IMG/VR virus record: IMGVR_UViG_3300032087_001346
Coordinates: 1 to 53,175 of that record
Strand: one strand, 5' to 3'
Length of the DNA stretch: 53,175 nucleotides
Source of the DNA: a virus
Numbering within the stretch: position 1 is the first letter of the stretch; each line of letters begins with the position of its first letter. The translations under genes were made by a program, and so were the position numbers. Below are positions 13,906-22,032 of the stretch, piece after piece. The notes under the pieces are model-generated. The model saw only the letters and a list, made by a program, of their open reading frames with translations, ran no database searches and had not been told where the DNA came from.

Positions 13906-14243
13906 TGGCATTATCTGAGTCAGACAAAAATAAACTAAAGCGCTATGGTTTATCAGGTTTAAATAAACCAAAGAAAACTCCTAGCCATCCTACCAAAAAA
14001 GGTATTGTTGCTGTAAAAGATGGAGAAAAAGTAAAGATTATTCGTTTTGGCGATCAGAAGATGGGTCATAATTATTCTCCTGAAGCACGTAAATCTTTTA
14101 AGGCACGACACGCTAAAAACATTGCACGAGGTAAAACAAGCCCTGCATACTGGGCAGATAAGTTTTTTTGGGCAGGACCAAGTGGTTCTAAAAAATCTCC
14201 ACCTAAAGGACAGAAATTGGTACGCGGAAGGAAGAAACGATAA
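13905..14243 (+). CDS. Basic 112-aa protein (DUF6321-like)
   Basis: ATG 13905 overlaps the previous TAA. The central part IIRFGDQKMGHNYSPEARKS and FKARHAKNIARGKTSPAYWA are well-known conserved blocks in phage small proteins (I know the family as DUF6321). His, Asp and Arg positions in these blocks are suggestive of metal or nucleic-acid binding, but no activity is established. It continues the run of coupled basic genes. Confidence 0.75.
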   Translation: MALSESDKNKLKRYGLSGLNKPKKTPSHPTKKGIVAVKDGEKVKIIRFGDQKMGHNYSPEARKSFKARHAKNIARGKTSPAYWADKFFWAGPSGSKKSPPKGQKLVRGRKKR

Positions 14244-14449
14244 TGGCAAAAGGTATGACACATTTTTCTAAGGACGGAACACCTTACTACGGTGAGGTTC
14301 ATAAAATGCCTGATGGTTCTATTCACAGCGGAAAAACACACACTAAAAGTTCTAAGCGTGTAATGCACTTTAAGGATTTATCTAATACAGCTAAAAATAA
14401 AGCTGGAGATAAAATGGCAAGAGCTATGTATAAGGTAAAGAAAAAGTAA
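14243..14449 (+). CDS. 68-aa basic protein
   Basis: ATG 14243 overlaps the preceding stop. The product MAKGMTHFSKDGTPYYGEVH has a short beta-hairpin-like start followed by MPDGSIHSGKTHTKSSKRVM and a Lys-rich helix. Several histidines are clustered. No family known to me. It is part of the coupled basic gene cluster. Confidence 0.7.
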   Translation: MAKGMTHFSKDGTPYYGEVHKMPDGSIHSGKTHTKSSKRVMHFKDLSNTAKNKAGDKMARAMYKVKKK

Positions 14450-14553
14450 TGGCTATTGGTAGATCAAAAGTAAGTCAACAGATTACTAAACCACCAATGA
14501 AAAAGCGTATTAAACGCAAACCCAAACGGAGAATTAAAAATGGAAAATATTAA
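14449..14553 (+). CDS. 34-aa very basic peptide
   Basis: ATG 14449 overlaps the previous TAA (TAATG) and the frame ends at TAA 14551-14553. The product begins MAIGRSKVSQQITKPPMKKR and ends in a Lys/Arg-rich tail; about 40% of residues are K or R. The QQI..PP element recurs in small phage peptides of this region. Overlap on both sides supports it being real despite its size. Confidence 0.6.
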   Translation: MAIGRSKVSQQITKPPMKKRIKRKPKRRIKNGKY

Positions 14554-14731
14554 AGAATATACTTATAACTGGATTAAAAATCCACGTACAGATAAAGACA
14601 TTGATGCAATGACAGGTCGTCCTACTGGTCAGGGTTATGGTGCTGCTCGTAAAGGTCCACAGATTAAGGCACAGGAGCAGGATGTTATTGTAGACTATGA
14701 CTATGGTGTTACTGTAGAATACAAAGACTAG
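14540..14731 (+). CDS. 63-aa small virion-region protein
   Basis: The product MENIKEYTYNWIKNPRTDKD is near neutral, unlike its basic neighbours, and ends YDYGVTVEYKD. It overlaps the 34-aa gene by 14 bp. It is a plausible small head-tail component by position. I do not recognise it. Confidence 0.65.
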   Translation: MENIKEYTYNWIKNPRTDKDIDAMTGRPTGQGYGAARKGPQIKAQEQDVIVDYDYGVTVEYKD

Positions 14732-14741
14732 GATAAGCTAA

Positions 14742-15416
14742 ATGGCCACTAGCGGAACATATGACTTCTCAATGGACATTGATGAAGTTATTCAAGAAGC
14801 AATGGAAATGATTGGCGGTGAGCAGACACTAGGACATGAACCTAAGTCTGCTCGTAGGTCAATTAATCTTCTTCTTCAGGATTGGCAAAATCGTGGTATT
14901 CTTCTTTGGACTGCTGGTACAACGGCTATTTCAGTTTCTACCAGTGTAACATCTTATGCGCTAACGTCAAGCACCATTGATATTACTGAAGCAGTTCTTA
15001 ATAGAGACAATGTAGACCTTCAGCTTGAACGTATTACTATGGAAGAGTATTTAAAAATTCCTCGTAAAAGTCAAACAGGAAGACCTACTCAGTATGCTAT
15101 TCGTAGAGATAGAAACAATCCTACTTTGTTCCTTTGGCCTATTCCAGAAAATACAACAGATATTGTTAAACTAGAACAGGTAAAGTATACTGAAGATGTA
15201 AATAAATCTGCAGGACAGAACGCAGATATTTCTCGTAGGTTTTATCCATGTCTCACTACAGGCTTGGCTTATTACATGTCAATGAAACGTCCCGGCATAG
15301 ATACAGGTCGTATTACATTATTAAAGGCTGAGTATGAAGAAAGATTAATGCACGCTATGGACGAAGACAGAGAAAGGGCAAGTGCTTATTTTTTACCTAG
15401 ATTAAATAGAGTATAA
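14742..15416 (+). CDS. Head-tail adaptor, P22 gp4-like
   Basis: The 224-aa product has the layout of P22 gp4/packaged-DNA stabilisation proteins: helices with DIDEVIQEAMEMIGGEQTLG and ARRSINLLLQDWQNRGILLW, then beta strands with SVTSYALTSSTIDITEAVL, LQLERITMEEYLKIP, NPTLFLWPIPE and a C-terminal helix LLKAEYEERLMHAMDEDRER. Such proteins close the portal channel and join the tail. It follows the basic gene cluster and precedes the tail genes. Confidence 0.85.
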   Translation: MATSGTYDFSMDIDEVIQEAMEMIGGEQTLGHEPKSARRSINLLLQDWQNRGILLWTAGTTAISVSTSVTSYALTSSTIDITEAVLNRDNVDLQLERITMEEYLKIPRKSQTGRPTQYAIRRDRNNPTLFLWPIPENTTDIVKLEQVKYTEDVNKSAGQNADISRRFYPCLTTGLAYYMSMKRPGIDTGRITLLKAEYEERLMHAMDEDRERASAYFLPRLNRV

Positions 15417-15418
15417 TA

Positions 15419-15697
15419 ATGGCAAGCAACAAAAACGCTAAAGCTATATGCGATGTGTGTGGTTTTCGATATCCACACAGAGTAATGCGTATGAACAGCT
15501 ATGGTATGCTTGTTTGTCCTACTGATTATGAGGGTGGTTATGATTTGAAAAACCATCCACAGAATAAAACACCAAATGTAAGAGATGATGAAAATATTCG
15601 TAATCCCCGCCCACCGTCAAACTCAGATCGTGGTATAGAGTGGCAAAATGCTCGCACGAATTGGGAAGACACAGATAGTTATTGGAACACAATATAA
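15419..15697 (+). CDS. 92-aa protein with a Cys4-type N-terminus
   Basis: The product has CDVCGFRYPHRVMRMNSYGM followed by LVCPTDY, that is CX2C and a later lone Cys, with a His that may complete a zinc site. The rest is polar (NPRPPSNSDRGIEWQNARTN). A small rubredoxin-like knuckle at the N-terminus is likely. It lies between the adaptor and tail fibre genes, a spot where short zinc-binding tail-completion proteins occur in marine podoviruses. Function unknown. Confidence 0.75.
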   Translation: MASNKNAKAICDVCGFRYPHRVMRMNSYGMLVCPTDYEGGYDLKNHPQNKTPNVRDDENIRNPRPPSNSDRGIEWQNARTNWEDTDSYWNTI

Positions 15698-17082
15698 TGG
15701 CAACACTTACTGGTAAACTTATATCTAACACTTATAAAGATTTGCTTCAAGTAAGCAATGGTAATAGTGGCATTGACACTACACTACGTCCAATCTCTGA
15801 CGGTGAAGGAACAGACTCTGCACTGCAGATAAGTAACTCAGAAGTTTTAACTACAGGTAAACTAACAGTTCAAGGTGATGTAAGTTCTTCTGGAAAGATA
15901 ACCGCAGACTCAGCGGTAATTGCTAGTCAGGTATGTGCGTCTACCTATTATGGTGATGGTTCTAATTTAACAGGTATTACAGCATCTGCTCCAACATCTG
16001 TTTCTGCTTACACAGTCAATCAGCTTACAGTAGTTAGTGGTGCTTCTTTCTTAGGTAAGGTTAGCGGCACTGCCGCAGAATTTAGTGGTGCAGTTTCAGC
16101 ATCTACTTATTATGGTGATGGCTCTAATTTAACTAATCTTCCTACAGCACCTTCATCTGTTTCTGCATTTACAATTAATCAACTTACTTTAGTTAGCGGA
16201 GGTTCTTTCTTAGGAAAAGTTAGCGGCACAGACTTAGAAATGAGTGGTGCAGTTTCTGCAGCTAATATTTATGCTACAACAGGAATATTTGTAGGTGGAG
16301 ATGCAGTAGCAACATCAGCAGATATTCAGGCTGTCTCTGCTCTTGCGTCAGCTAATGCCGCAGCTATTACATCTATTAACACGGTTGTAGCTAATGTATC
16401 CGCTTTAACCAGTGTAAATGCTGCAGCTATTACCAGTATTAATTCAGCTATAACCTCAATTAATACGGTTGTAGCAAATGTTAGTGCTTTAACAAGTGTT
16501 AATGCTGCAGCTATTACCAGTATTAATTCAGCCATAACCTCAATTAATACGGTTGTAGCAAATGTATCTGCTCTTACCAGCGTTAATGCTGCAGCTATTA
16601 CATCCATCAATACTATCCTAGAAGGAGACATATCTGCGGATAGTGGTACATTTAATACGCTTGTAGTTAAAACATCCGCGTCTGTTAGTGGCGATTTAAA
16701 GGTTGGTGGATTAATTGGTGTTGGTCAAGCTACACCATTAAAACAAATTCATATTACTAAGTCTGCATTGGCAGAGATAAACGCTTTAACTGATGGTGCA
16801 AATATTGCTGTAGACTTTGATGCAGGACAAAATTTTGCTGTTACTCTCGCAGGAAATAGAACACTAGATAATCCAACCAATGCTGATGCTGGTCAGGTAG
16901 GAAGTATCTTTATTGTTCAGGACGGAACAGGAAGTAGAACATTGTCTTATGGAACAAGCTGGGAATTTCCCGCTGGTACAGCACCTACACTATCTACCTC
17001 TATCAATGCTGTTGACAGACTAGACTATATAGTTTACAGTTCCACAAAAATTCATTCTGTCTTGACTAAGGAATACTCGTAA
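15697..17082 (+). CDS. Tail fibre with heptad coiled-coil repeats
   Basis: The start MATLTGKLISNTYKDLLQVS at 15697 overlaps the previous stop (TAATG). The 461-aa product has two ASTYYGDGSNLT motifs typical of marine phage tail fibres, then a run of ITSINTVVANVSALTSVNAA repeats. At DNA level an 84-bp unit (28 aa) is repeated at 16390-16473 and 16474-16557, with a partial third unit. Ser/Asn/Ala heptads of this kind form trimeric fibres. The C-terminus (ANIAVDFDAGQNFAVTLAGN) is a small beta domain, likely the tip. It probably recognises or reaches the host surface. Confidence 0.8.
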   Translation: MATLTGKLISNTYKDLLQVSNGNSGIDTTLRPISDGEGTDSALQISNSEVLTTGKLTVQGDVSSSGKITADSAVIASQVCASTYYGDGSNLTGITASAPTSVSAYTVNQLTVVSGASFLGKVSGTAAEFSGAVSASTYYGDGSNLTNLPTAPSSVSAFTINQLTLVSGGSFLGKVSGTDLEMSGAVSAANIYATTGIFVGGDAVATSADIQAVSALASANAAAITSINTVVANVSALTSVNAAAITSINSAITSINTVVANVSALTSVNAAAITSINSAITSINTVVANVSALTSVNAAAITSINTILEGDISADSGTFNTLVVKTSASVSGDLKVGGLIGVGQATPLKQIHITKSALAEINALTDGANIAVDFDAGQNFAVTLAGNRTLDNPTNADAGQVGSIFIVQDGTGSRTLSYGTSWEFPAGTAPTLSTSINAVDRLDYIVYSSTKIHSVLTKEYS

Positions 17083-17607
17083 ATGGTATTTAATACTAAC
17101 ATATTGTTAGGTTCGGGTGGTCAAGGAGAAGAAGCACTTACCGTTACTAAAGCAAGAGTATATGCAAACGAAACGGCTAGTAATTCATTTGTTGAAATTT
17201 GGACACATGATGGTGTTTCTAGCCCTGATACTTTATTAGAAAGAAGTGTAACAATCGCCACACAGGCTGGAAAAAACGAGTATACATTTAATACTGATCC
17301 TGTAGTAACAGGAGAAAGTAAAATTTGGTTAGTTATTCGATCAATAGGAGACACTGACTTTCAGAGAAACGGTAGTCCAACTGGTGAATTAATTGGCGGT
17401 GGGTTGAATGCTACTAATGGAGATGCTACTCAGATAATTTTAGGCAATTTTAGTGGCGTTATTAATCCTGATTGCAATTTAGACCTTTCAGATGGAAGAA
17501 CTTCAATAGGAACTGGTACAAACGGTGGTATAGGTGTTGGAGTTGGTGGTAGTGGAACTGCTCCTGATTATTATCCTGTAATGGGTGGTTTGGTAAGTAT
17601 AGCTTAA
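17083..17607 (+). CDS. Tail-fibre-associated protein, 174 aa
   Basis: The product MVFNTNILLGSGGQGEEALT is predicted to be an all-beta carbohydrate-binding-like sandwich (KARVYANETASNSFVEIWTH), followed by a Gly-rich linker and a short end. It directly follows the fibre gene (TAA-ATG) and could be a fibre tip or a separate receptor-binding subunit. No catalytic residues are apparent. Confidence 0.65.
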   Translation: MVFNTNILLGSGGQGEEALTVTKARVYANETASNSFVEIWTHDGVSSPDTLLERSVTIATQAGKNEYTFNTDPVVTGESKIWLVIRSIGDTDFQRNGSPTGELIGGGLNATNGDATQIILGNFSGVINPDCNLDLSDGRTSIGTGTNGGIGVGVGGSGTAPDYYPVMGGLVSIA

Positions 17608-17625
17608 TAAGGGAATATTTATATA

Positions 17626-18123
17626 ATGTGGGCATTAGTAAAAAATAATACAATAGTAAAAGTTATAGATAAACCAGAACCTATTACTATTGATGATGTT
17701 CAGCATTCCAGTCAAGTATTTACTTTATGGAGTGATGAGGAAAGAGAAGCTATAGGTCTTTATAAAATACAAGAGAATGGTTCAAATAAGTCTAATACTT
17801 TTTATAGCAATTCTTATTTCGATACGTTTGAAAATGGAATTGTTACTAGAACATATATTAATACGCCTCGTTCTGTAGAAGATGTTAAGTCAGCAATGCT
17901 ATCTAGCATTAATAATACTTTGTTTTTCCTGTTACAACAAACTGATTGGATAGTAATTCGTGAGCAAGAAATATCAGAAGCTAAACCCAGTAACTTAGTT
18001 ACATGGCGTACAAATTTAAGAAATAAACATGCAGAGTTAGAAACGGCGATTAATAATGCTAGCAGCGTTTCAGAACTAGAAACAATTGATATAAAAAATG
18101 GATGGCCTGAAGATCCGAGATAA
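17626..18123 (+). CDS. Tail fibre assembly-like protein (DUF4376-like)
   Basis: The C-terminal part carries LLQQTDWIVIREQEISEAKP and a following TWRTNLRNKHAELETAINNA helix, the pattern of DUF4376-type tail fibre assembly or accessory proteins. The N-terminal half (MWALVKNNTIVKVIDKPEPI) is beta-rich. It lies between fibre-type genes, as these chaperone-like proteins usually do. 165 aa. Confidence 0.65.
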   Translation: MWALVKNNTIVKVIDKPEPITIDDVQHSSQVFTLWSDEEREAIGLYKIQENGSNKSNTFYSNSYFDTFENGIVTRTYINTPRSVEDVKSAMLSSINNTLFFLLQQTDWIVIREQEISEAKPSNLVTWRTNLRNKHAELETAINNASSVSELETIDIKNGWPEDPR

Positions 18124-18485
18124 TGTTAAAATATTTTACAATTTTTTATCTGTTTCTTTTTTCTTTAAATAGTTATGCAAATGAATTTGATGTAGATAAT
18201 AATAGAGATATAATAACATATAAAAGTTTCTGTGTAGAAGAAGGGGCAATACTGGCTGTAGCTTATGGTCTAACAAAATCAAAAAAAGAAGCTGATGAAA
18301 TATTTTGGAAGTTGTCCTTAGAAGAAAGATGTTATTACAGTTCTTTTATTTTAAGTGGCAAGGTATTAGAAGAGACATATAAATTTAATGACTTTGCAGG
18401 AAGGTCTATAGGCGTAATTAAAATAAATATGGGCGAAAATAACATAGGCTATGTCCTGATTATTTATCCAACTTTAGGGGTTTAA
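18123..18485 (+). CDS. Secreted 120-aa protein, unknown
   Basis: The N-terminus MLKYFTIFYLFLFSLNSYAN is a clear signal peptide with likely cleavage after SYA. The mature part is small, mixed alpha/beta, with two cysteines (EERCYYSSF and KSFCVEEG) that could form a disulfide in the periplasm. AT-rich, host-like codon use. The gene starts by overlapping the stop of the previous gene. A periplasmic phage protein placed among tail fibre genes may act in superinfection exclusion or lysis; this is inference. Confidence 0.7.
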   Translation: MLKYFTIFYLFLFSLNSYANEFDVDNNRDIITYKSFCVEEGAILAVAYGLTKSKKEADEIFWKLSLEERCYYSSFILSGKVLEETYKFNDFAGRSIGVIKINMGENNIGYVLIIYPTLGV

Positions 18486-18488
18486 AGA

Positions 18489-19673
18489 ATGGCAAGCACG
18501 TACACTACAAATATTCGACTAGAAAAACAGGCTGATGGTGAAAACCCTAACTCTTGGGGTGATATTCTAAATCAGAATGTTATTGATCTTGTCGATCAGG
18601 CAGTAGCAGGTTATCAGATTGTCTCTGTTAGCGGAACTACCCCTATTACTTTAACAGAGCTAGATGGTGTAACAGATCAGTCGCGTAATGCGGTACTGTC
18701 TTTTGATGGAACATTAACCGCAGAAACTTCAATTATTATTCCTTCAAACGATAAGACATACTTTGTTAGAAATAATACTTCTGGTTCATTTGCTCTTAAA
18801 ATTAAAACTCTTGGTAATACTGCCAGTGTTTTAGAGCAGGGCCAAAACATTATGATTGCTACGGATGGAACTAATATCTATCAAAGTTCTTTCCCTACAT
18901 CAGTTAGTGCATTTACTGTTAATAGCCTTACTGCTACATCAGTATCTACTAGCGTTCTTAATGCTACAGAAGTATCTACCAGTATTTTTAGCGCAACTCA
19001 GATCAACGCCACCTCAGTGTCAGCAGTATCTGGCAGATTTTCAGGAACAGTGTCTGCTTCTGCTTTTGATGGTTTGGGAAATAACTTAATTTATGGTGGT
19101 GATGCTCAAGGAGATATTCTTTATAATAACGGGACAAACATACAAAATTTAGCTGCAGGAACTTCAGGTCAGTTCTTAAAAACACAAGGCTCAGGAGCTA
19201 ATCCTGTATGGGCAAGTCCATTACCTTCTCCTGTTTATGTTGAAAGTGCCGCTGCTGTAAGTTTAGGCGCTTCTCCTATTCCTTCCGATAATACTATTCC
19301 TCAAATTACAGAAGGAAATCATATTACACAGTTAGAATGTTCAATTACCCCTGAAAGTTCTGGCAGTAGAATTGAAGTGAATGCACTTGTAAATTTAGGA
19401 ACTGCGGTTGGTGGTAATATAACATTAGCCTTATTTAAAAATTCTGTCACAGATGCAGTTGCATCTTATCCTTTTCAAATAGCTACTGCAAACAATGGCG
19501 TTCATACGGCTTATATTCGATATAGTGTTTCAGTATCTAATACAAATCCTATTCAATTTAGTTTTAGAGCAGGAGAAAATACCTCGCAAGAAATTTTCTT
19601 GAATAGGGGCGGTATTATACAGGGAGGTGGTACTGTCATTTCATCAGTGAAAATAAGCGAATTTAATCAGTAG
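18489..19673 (+). CDS. Tail fibre/tail collar-type protein
   Basis: The 394-aa product starts MASTYTTNIRLEKQADGENP followed by NSWGDILNQNVIDLVDQAV, a widespread N-terminal module of phage tail fibres that attaches to the tail. The middle has SVSTSVLNATEVSTSIFSAT repeats, a Ser/Thr/Val coiled fibre. The C-terminus is a beta domain (ESSGSRIEVNALVNLGTAVG) resembling a head or tip. It is the second fibre-type gene; together with 15697-17082 the virion probably has two fibre types or a two-part fibre. Confidence 0.8.
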   Translation: MASTYTTNIRLEKQADGENPNSWGDILNQNVIDLVDQAVAGYQIVSVSGTTPITLTELDGVTDQSRNAVLSFDGTLTAETSIIIPSNDKTYFVRNNTSGSFALKIKTLGNTASVLEQGQNIMIATDGTNIYQSSFPTSVSAFTVNSLTATSVSTSVLNATEVSTSIFSATQINATSVSAVSGRFSGTVSASAFDGLGNNLIYGGDAQGDILYNNGTNIQNLAAGTSGQFLKTQGSGANPVWASPLPSPVYVESAAAVSLGASPIPSDNTIPQITEGNHITQLECSITPESSGSRIEVNALVNLGTAVGGNITLALFKNSVTDAVASYPFQIATANNGVHTAYIRYSVSVSNTNPIQFSFRAGENTSQEIFLNRGGIIQGGGTVISSVKISEFNQ

Positions 19674-19679
19674 ATATAC

Positions 19680-21548
19680 ATGGCAAGCACTGCAGCAAAT
19701 CTTTTTAAGCTCAATCTAAGACCGGGCATTCATCGAGAGTCTACTTCTTACTCAGAAGATGGCTCTTGGTATGATTGTGATCGTGTTCGTTTTAGAGAAG
19801 GTAAGCCAGAAAACTTTAGAGGATATGAAAAGCATCTTAACTCTACATTTGATGGTGTATCCAGAGACTTAATAACATGGCAAAGTAATAATACTGAAAA
19901 GTTACTTTCATTTGGTACAGAACAAAAATTATATGTTCTTACCAACGATATTATTTATGACATAACTCCTATTGTCAGTACCGTAACAGTAGGTACAGAC
20001 GGAACTGTAGGTAGTCTAGCAACAAGCGTTGGTTCTAATAAAATCGAAGTTAGTTTAAATTCTCATGGTGTGTCAGTAAATGACTACATTTTCTTTACTA
20101 GCGCATCAATTAATAATTTTGCTACAACTGACTTTGCTGCAAGTAGCTTTGGTGGGCCTGTTTACAGGGCTGTAAGCACCAGTGGATTAAACCACTTTTA
20201 TATTAGTACAACAAGTGCAGCAACAGGTACAGATACAAACGCTGGCACAGCAACACTAAACTTTCTTTTACCTACAGGAAATTTAAATAACATTCAGGGT
20301 TTAGGCTATGGTGCTGGCGTATATAATGCTGGCGCTTCGATTACTGGTGAAAGAGCATGGAATAGTCCAGCTAATTCTTCTAACATTACGTTCTTAGCAA
20401 CTCAATGGTCATTAGATAACTATGGCGAAGACATGCTTGCTGTTCGTCGTGGTAGTCAATTATTTCACTGGGATGCAGATGCTAGCACCTCACCAGAAAG
20501 AGCAACTATTGTAGCTACTGCGCCAACAAGTATAAACAGTATTGTTGTTTCTCCTAATGATAGACATGTTATTGCTTTTGGTACAAATGAGTTTGCTTCA
20601 GGAACTTTTAATCCACTGCTTATTAGATGGTCAGATCAAGAAGACTATACCAACTGGACACCTTCAGTGTCATCTACATCTGGTGAAATACAAGTAGTAG
20701 ATGGTACTACATTAAAGGGCGGTGTTCGTACACGTAATGCAATACATGTCTGGACAGATAAGGCAATGTATGCGCTACAGTATGTTGGTCCACCATTTAT
20801 CTTTTCTCTTGCACAGCTAGGTTCTAACTGTGGATTAATCTCACCACATGCCGCAGTAAATGTAGATGGTATTTCATTTTGGATGAGTGAGAATAACTTT
20901 TATATCTTTGATGGTAGAGTTAAAAAACTAGACTGTACTGTTCGTAGATACTTGTATGATGATTTTAATATGACTCAATCAGATAAAGTCTATGCCGCAG
21001 TAAACTCAGAGTTTCATGAAGTTATCTGGTTTTATCCTAAAGAAGGATCACAAGAACCAGACGCTTATGTAATTTATAATTATGAAGAAGATACGTGGGC
21101 ATATGGTACTAGCTTCTATACGACATTTAAAGATGCTACTGTCTTTACTAATACGATTGCTCTAGGACAAGTATCTGCAGCGGCTGACCAATATATCTGG
21201 GATAATGAACCTACATCTGTCTTTACTGGCGATGGTCAGGCATTGACATCTTTTCTACAGTCCGCAGACTTTGATATAGAAGATGGTAATAATCTTATGT
21301 TCATGGATAAAATTATTCCTGATTATACTATCAATCAAGGTGCTATTCAATTTTCTGTTAATCTAAAAGAATACCCTGCTTCTAACTACTCTGAAAAAGG
21401 ACCGTTTGAAATTAATACTGTAACTCAAAAGGTAGACTTTAGAGCCAGAGGAAGACAGGCTAATGTAAGAGTATCCTGTGATAGTTTTAATACTTCATGG
21501 AAGTGGGGTAGTGTACGCTTGGCAGTTCAGTCAGATGGTAAACGCTAA
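19680..21548 (+). CDS. Large tail structural protein (tail tube/hub)
   Basis: The 622-aa product begins with LFKLNLRPGIHRESTSYSED and has SWYDCDRVRFREGKPENFRG, the conserved start of the podovirus tail-tube or P22 gp10-like tail hub family. Repeating beta blades (ILLSFGTEQKLY-like, RWSDQEDYTNWTP, WTDKAMYALQYVGP, GISFWMSENNFYIFDG) suggest a beta-propeller. It would form the nozzle or tube below the adaptor. It is the largest tail-hub candidate in the window. Confidence 0.8.
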   Translation: MASTAANLFKLNLRPGIHRESTSYSEDGSWYDCDRVRFREGKPENFRGYEKHLNSTFDGVSRDLITWQSNNTEKLLSFGTEQKLYVLTNDIIYDITPIVSTVTVGTDGTVGSLATSVGSNKIEVSLNSHGVSVNDYIFFTSASINNFATTDFAASSFGGPVYRAVSTSGLNHFYISTTSAATGTDTNAGTATLNFLLPTGNLNNIQGLGYGAGVYNAGASITGERAWNSPANSSNITFLATQWSLDNYGEDMLAVRRGSQLFHWDADASTSPERATIVATAPTSINSIVVSPNDRHVIAFGTNEFASGTFNPLLIRWSDQEDYTNWTPSVSSTSGEIQVVDGTTLKGGVRTRNAIHVWTDKAMYALQYVGPPFIFSLAQLGSNCGLISPHAAVNVDGISFWMSENNFYIFDGRVKKLDCTVRRYLYDDFNMTQSDKVYAAVNSEFHEVIWFYPKEGSQEPDAYVIYNYEEDTWAYGTSFYTTFKDATVFTNTIALGQVSAAADQYIWDNEPTSVFTGDGQALTSFLQSADFDIEDGNNLMFMDKIIPDYTINQGAIQFSVNLKEYPASNYSEKGPFEINTVTQKVDFRARGRQANVRVSCDSFNTSWKWGSVRLAVQSDGKR

Positions 21549-21817
21549 TGGCTTTTCTTTATCCAGAATTACCTCGATATACAAACACAGAGGATTTGAC
21601 TAAAGTTTATGATACTCTTCTTGCTTATGCTGGACAGTTAAAGTTTTTGCTTGAGGCAAGAGACATACAGGTAGATGCAGCGCCAGCTACGAAAGTGTAC
21701 ACTGTCGTTAGTGTGTCTGAAATAGGAAGACCTGCTAATGGTGACATAGCCTTTTCTGCTAGCGCAAGTAAGTTTAGAGGATATGTAGAAGGTACTGGAT
21801 GGGTGGACTTTAACTAA
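21548..21817 (+). CDS. 89-aa tail-region protein
   Basis: The gene starts in the previous stop (TAATG) and ends in the next start. The product MAFLYPELPRYTNTEDLTKV is helical then beta (KVYTVVSVSEIGRPANGDIA, FRGYVEGTGWVDFN), the end resembling short tail-associated beta motifs. No function known. Confidence 0.75.
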   Translation: MAFLYPELPRYTNTEDLTKVYDTLLAYAGQLKFLLEARDIQVDAAPATKVYTVVSVSEIGRPANGDIAFSASASKFRGYVEGTGWVDFN

Positions 21818-22032
21818 TGTATGACTATAAGAAAGTTTTAGAAGTAATAAATCAAAATACATTTATAGAAAATGTAAACAAAGGCATAGTACAACCACCT
21901 GATTTTTTTGGTGCTACAAAGTCTGAAGGTATGGCATATTCAAAAGGTTCACTGTATAATAGTGAGAATACATTACATGCAGACATGACTGTACCTCAGT
22001 CTAACTACATGGATATTAGGAGATGTTTATAA
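21817..22032 (+). CDS. 71-aa protein between tail and lysozyme genes
   Basis: The product MYDYKKVLEVINQNTFIENV is polar with no membrane segment, cysteine or recognisable motif. Starts and stops overlap its neighbours on both sides, which supports it as a coupled virion-cluster gene. Confidence 0.7.
   Translation: MYDYKKVLEVINQNTFIENVNKGIVQPPDFFGATKSEGMAYSKGSLYNSENTLHADMTVPQSNYMDIRRCL

Noticed and set aside
16326-16631. A 101-aa minus-strand frame with tandem repeats
   Set aside because: It is the antisense of the 84-bp tail-fibre repeats; its repeats come from the fibre gene.
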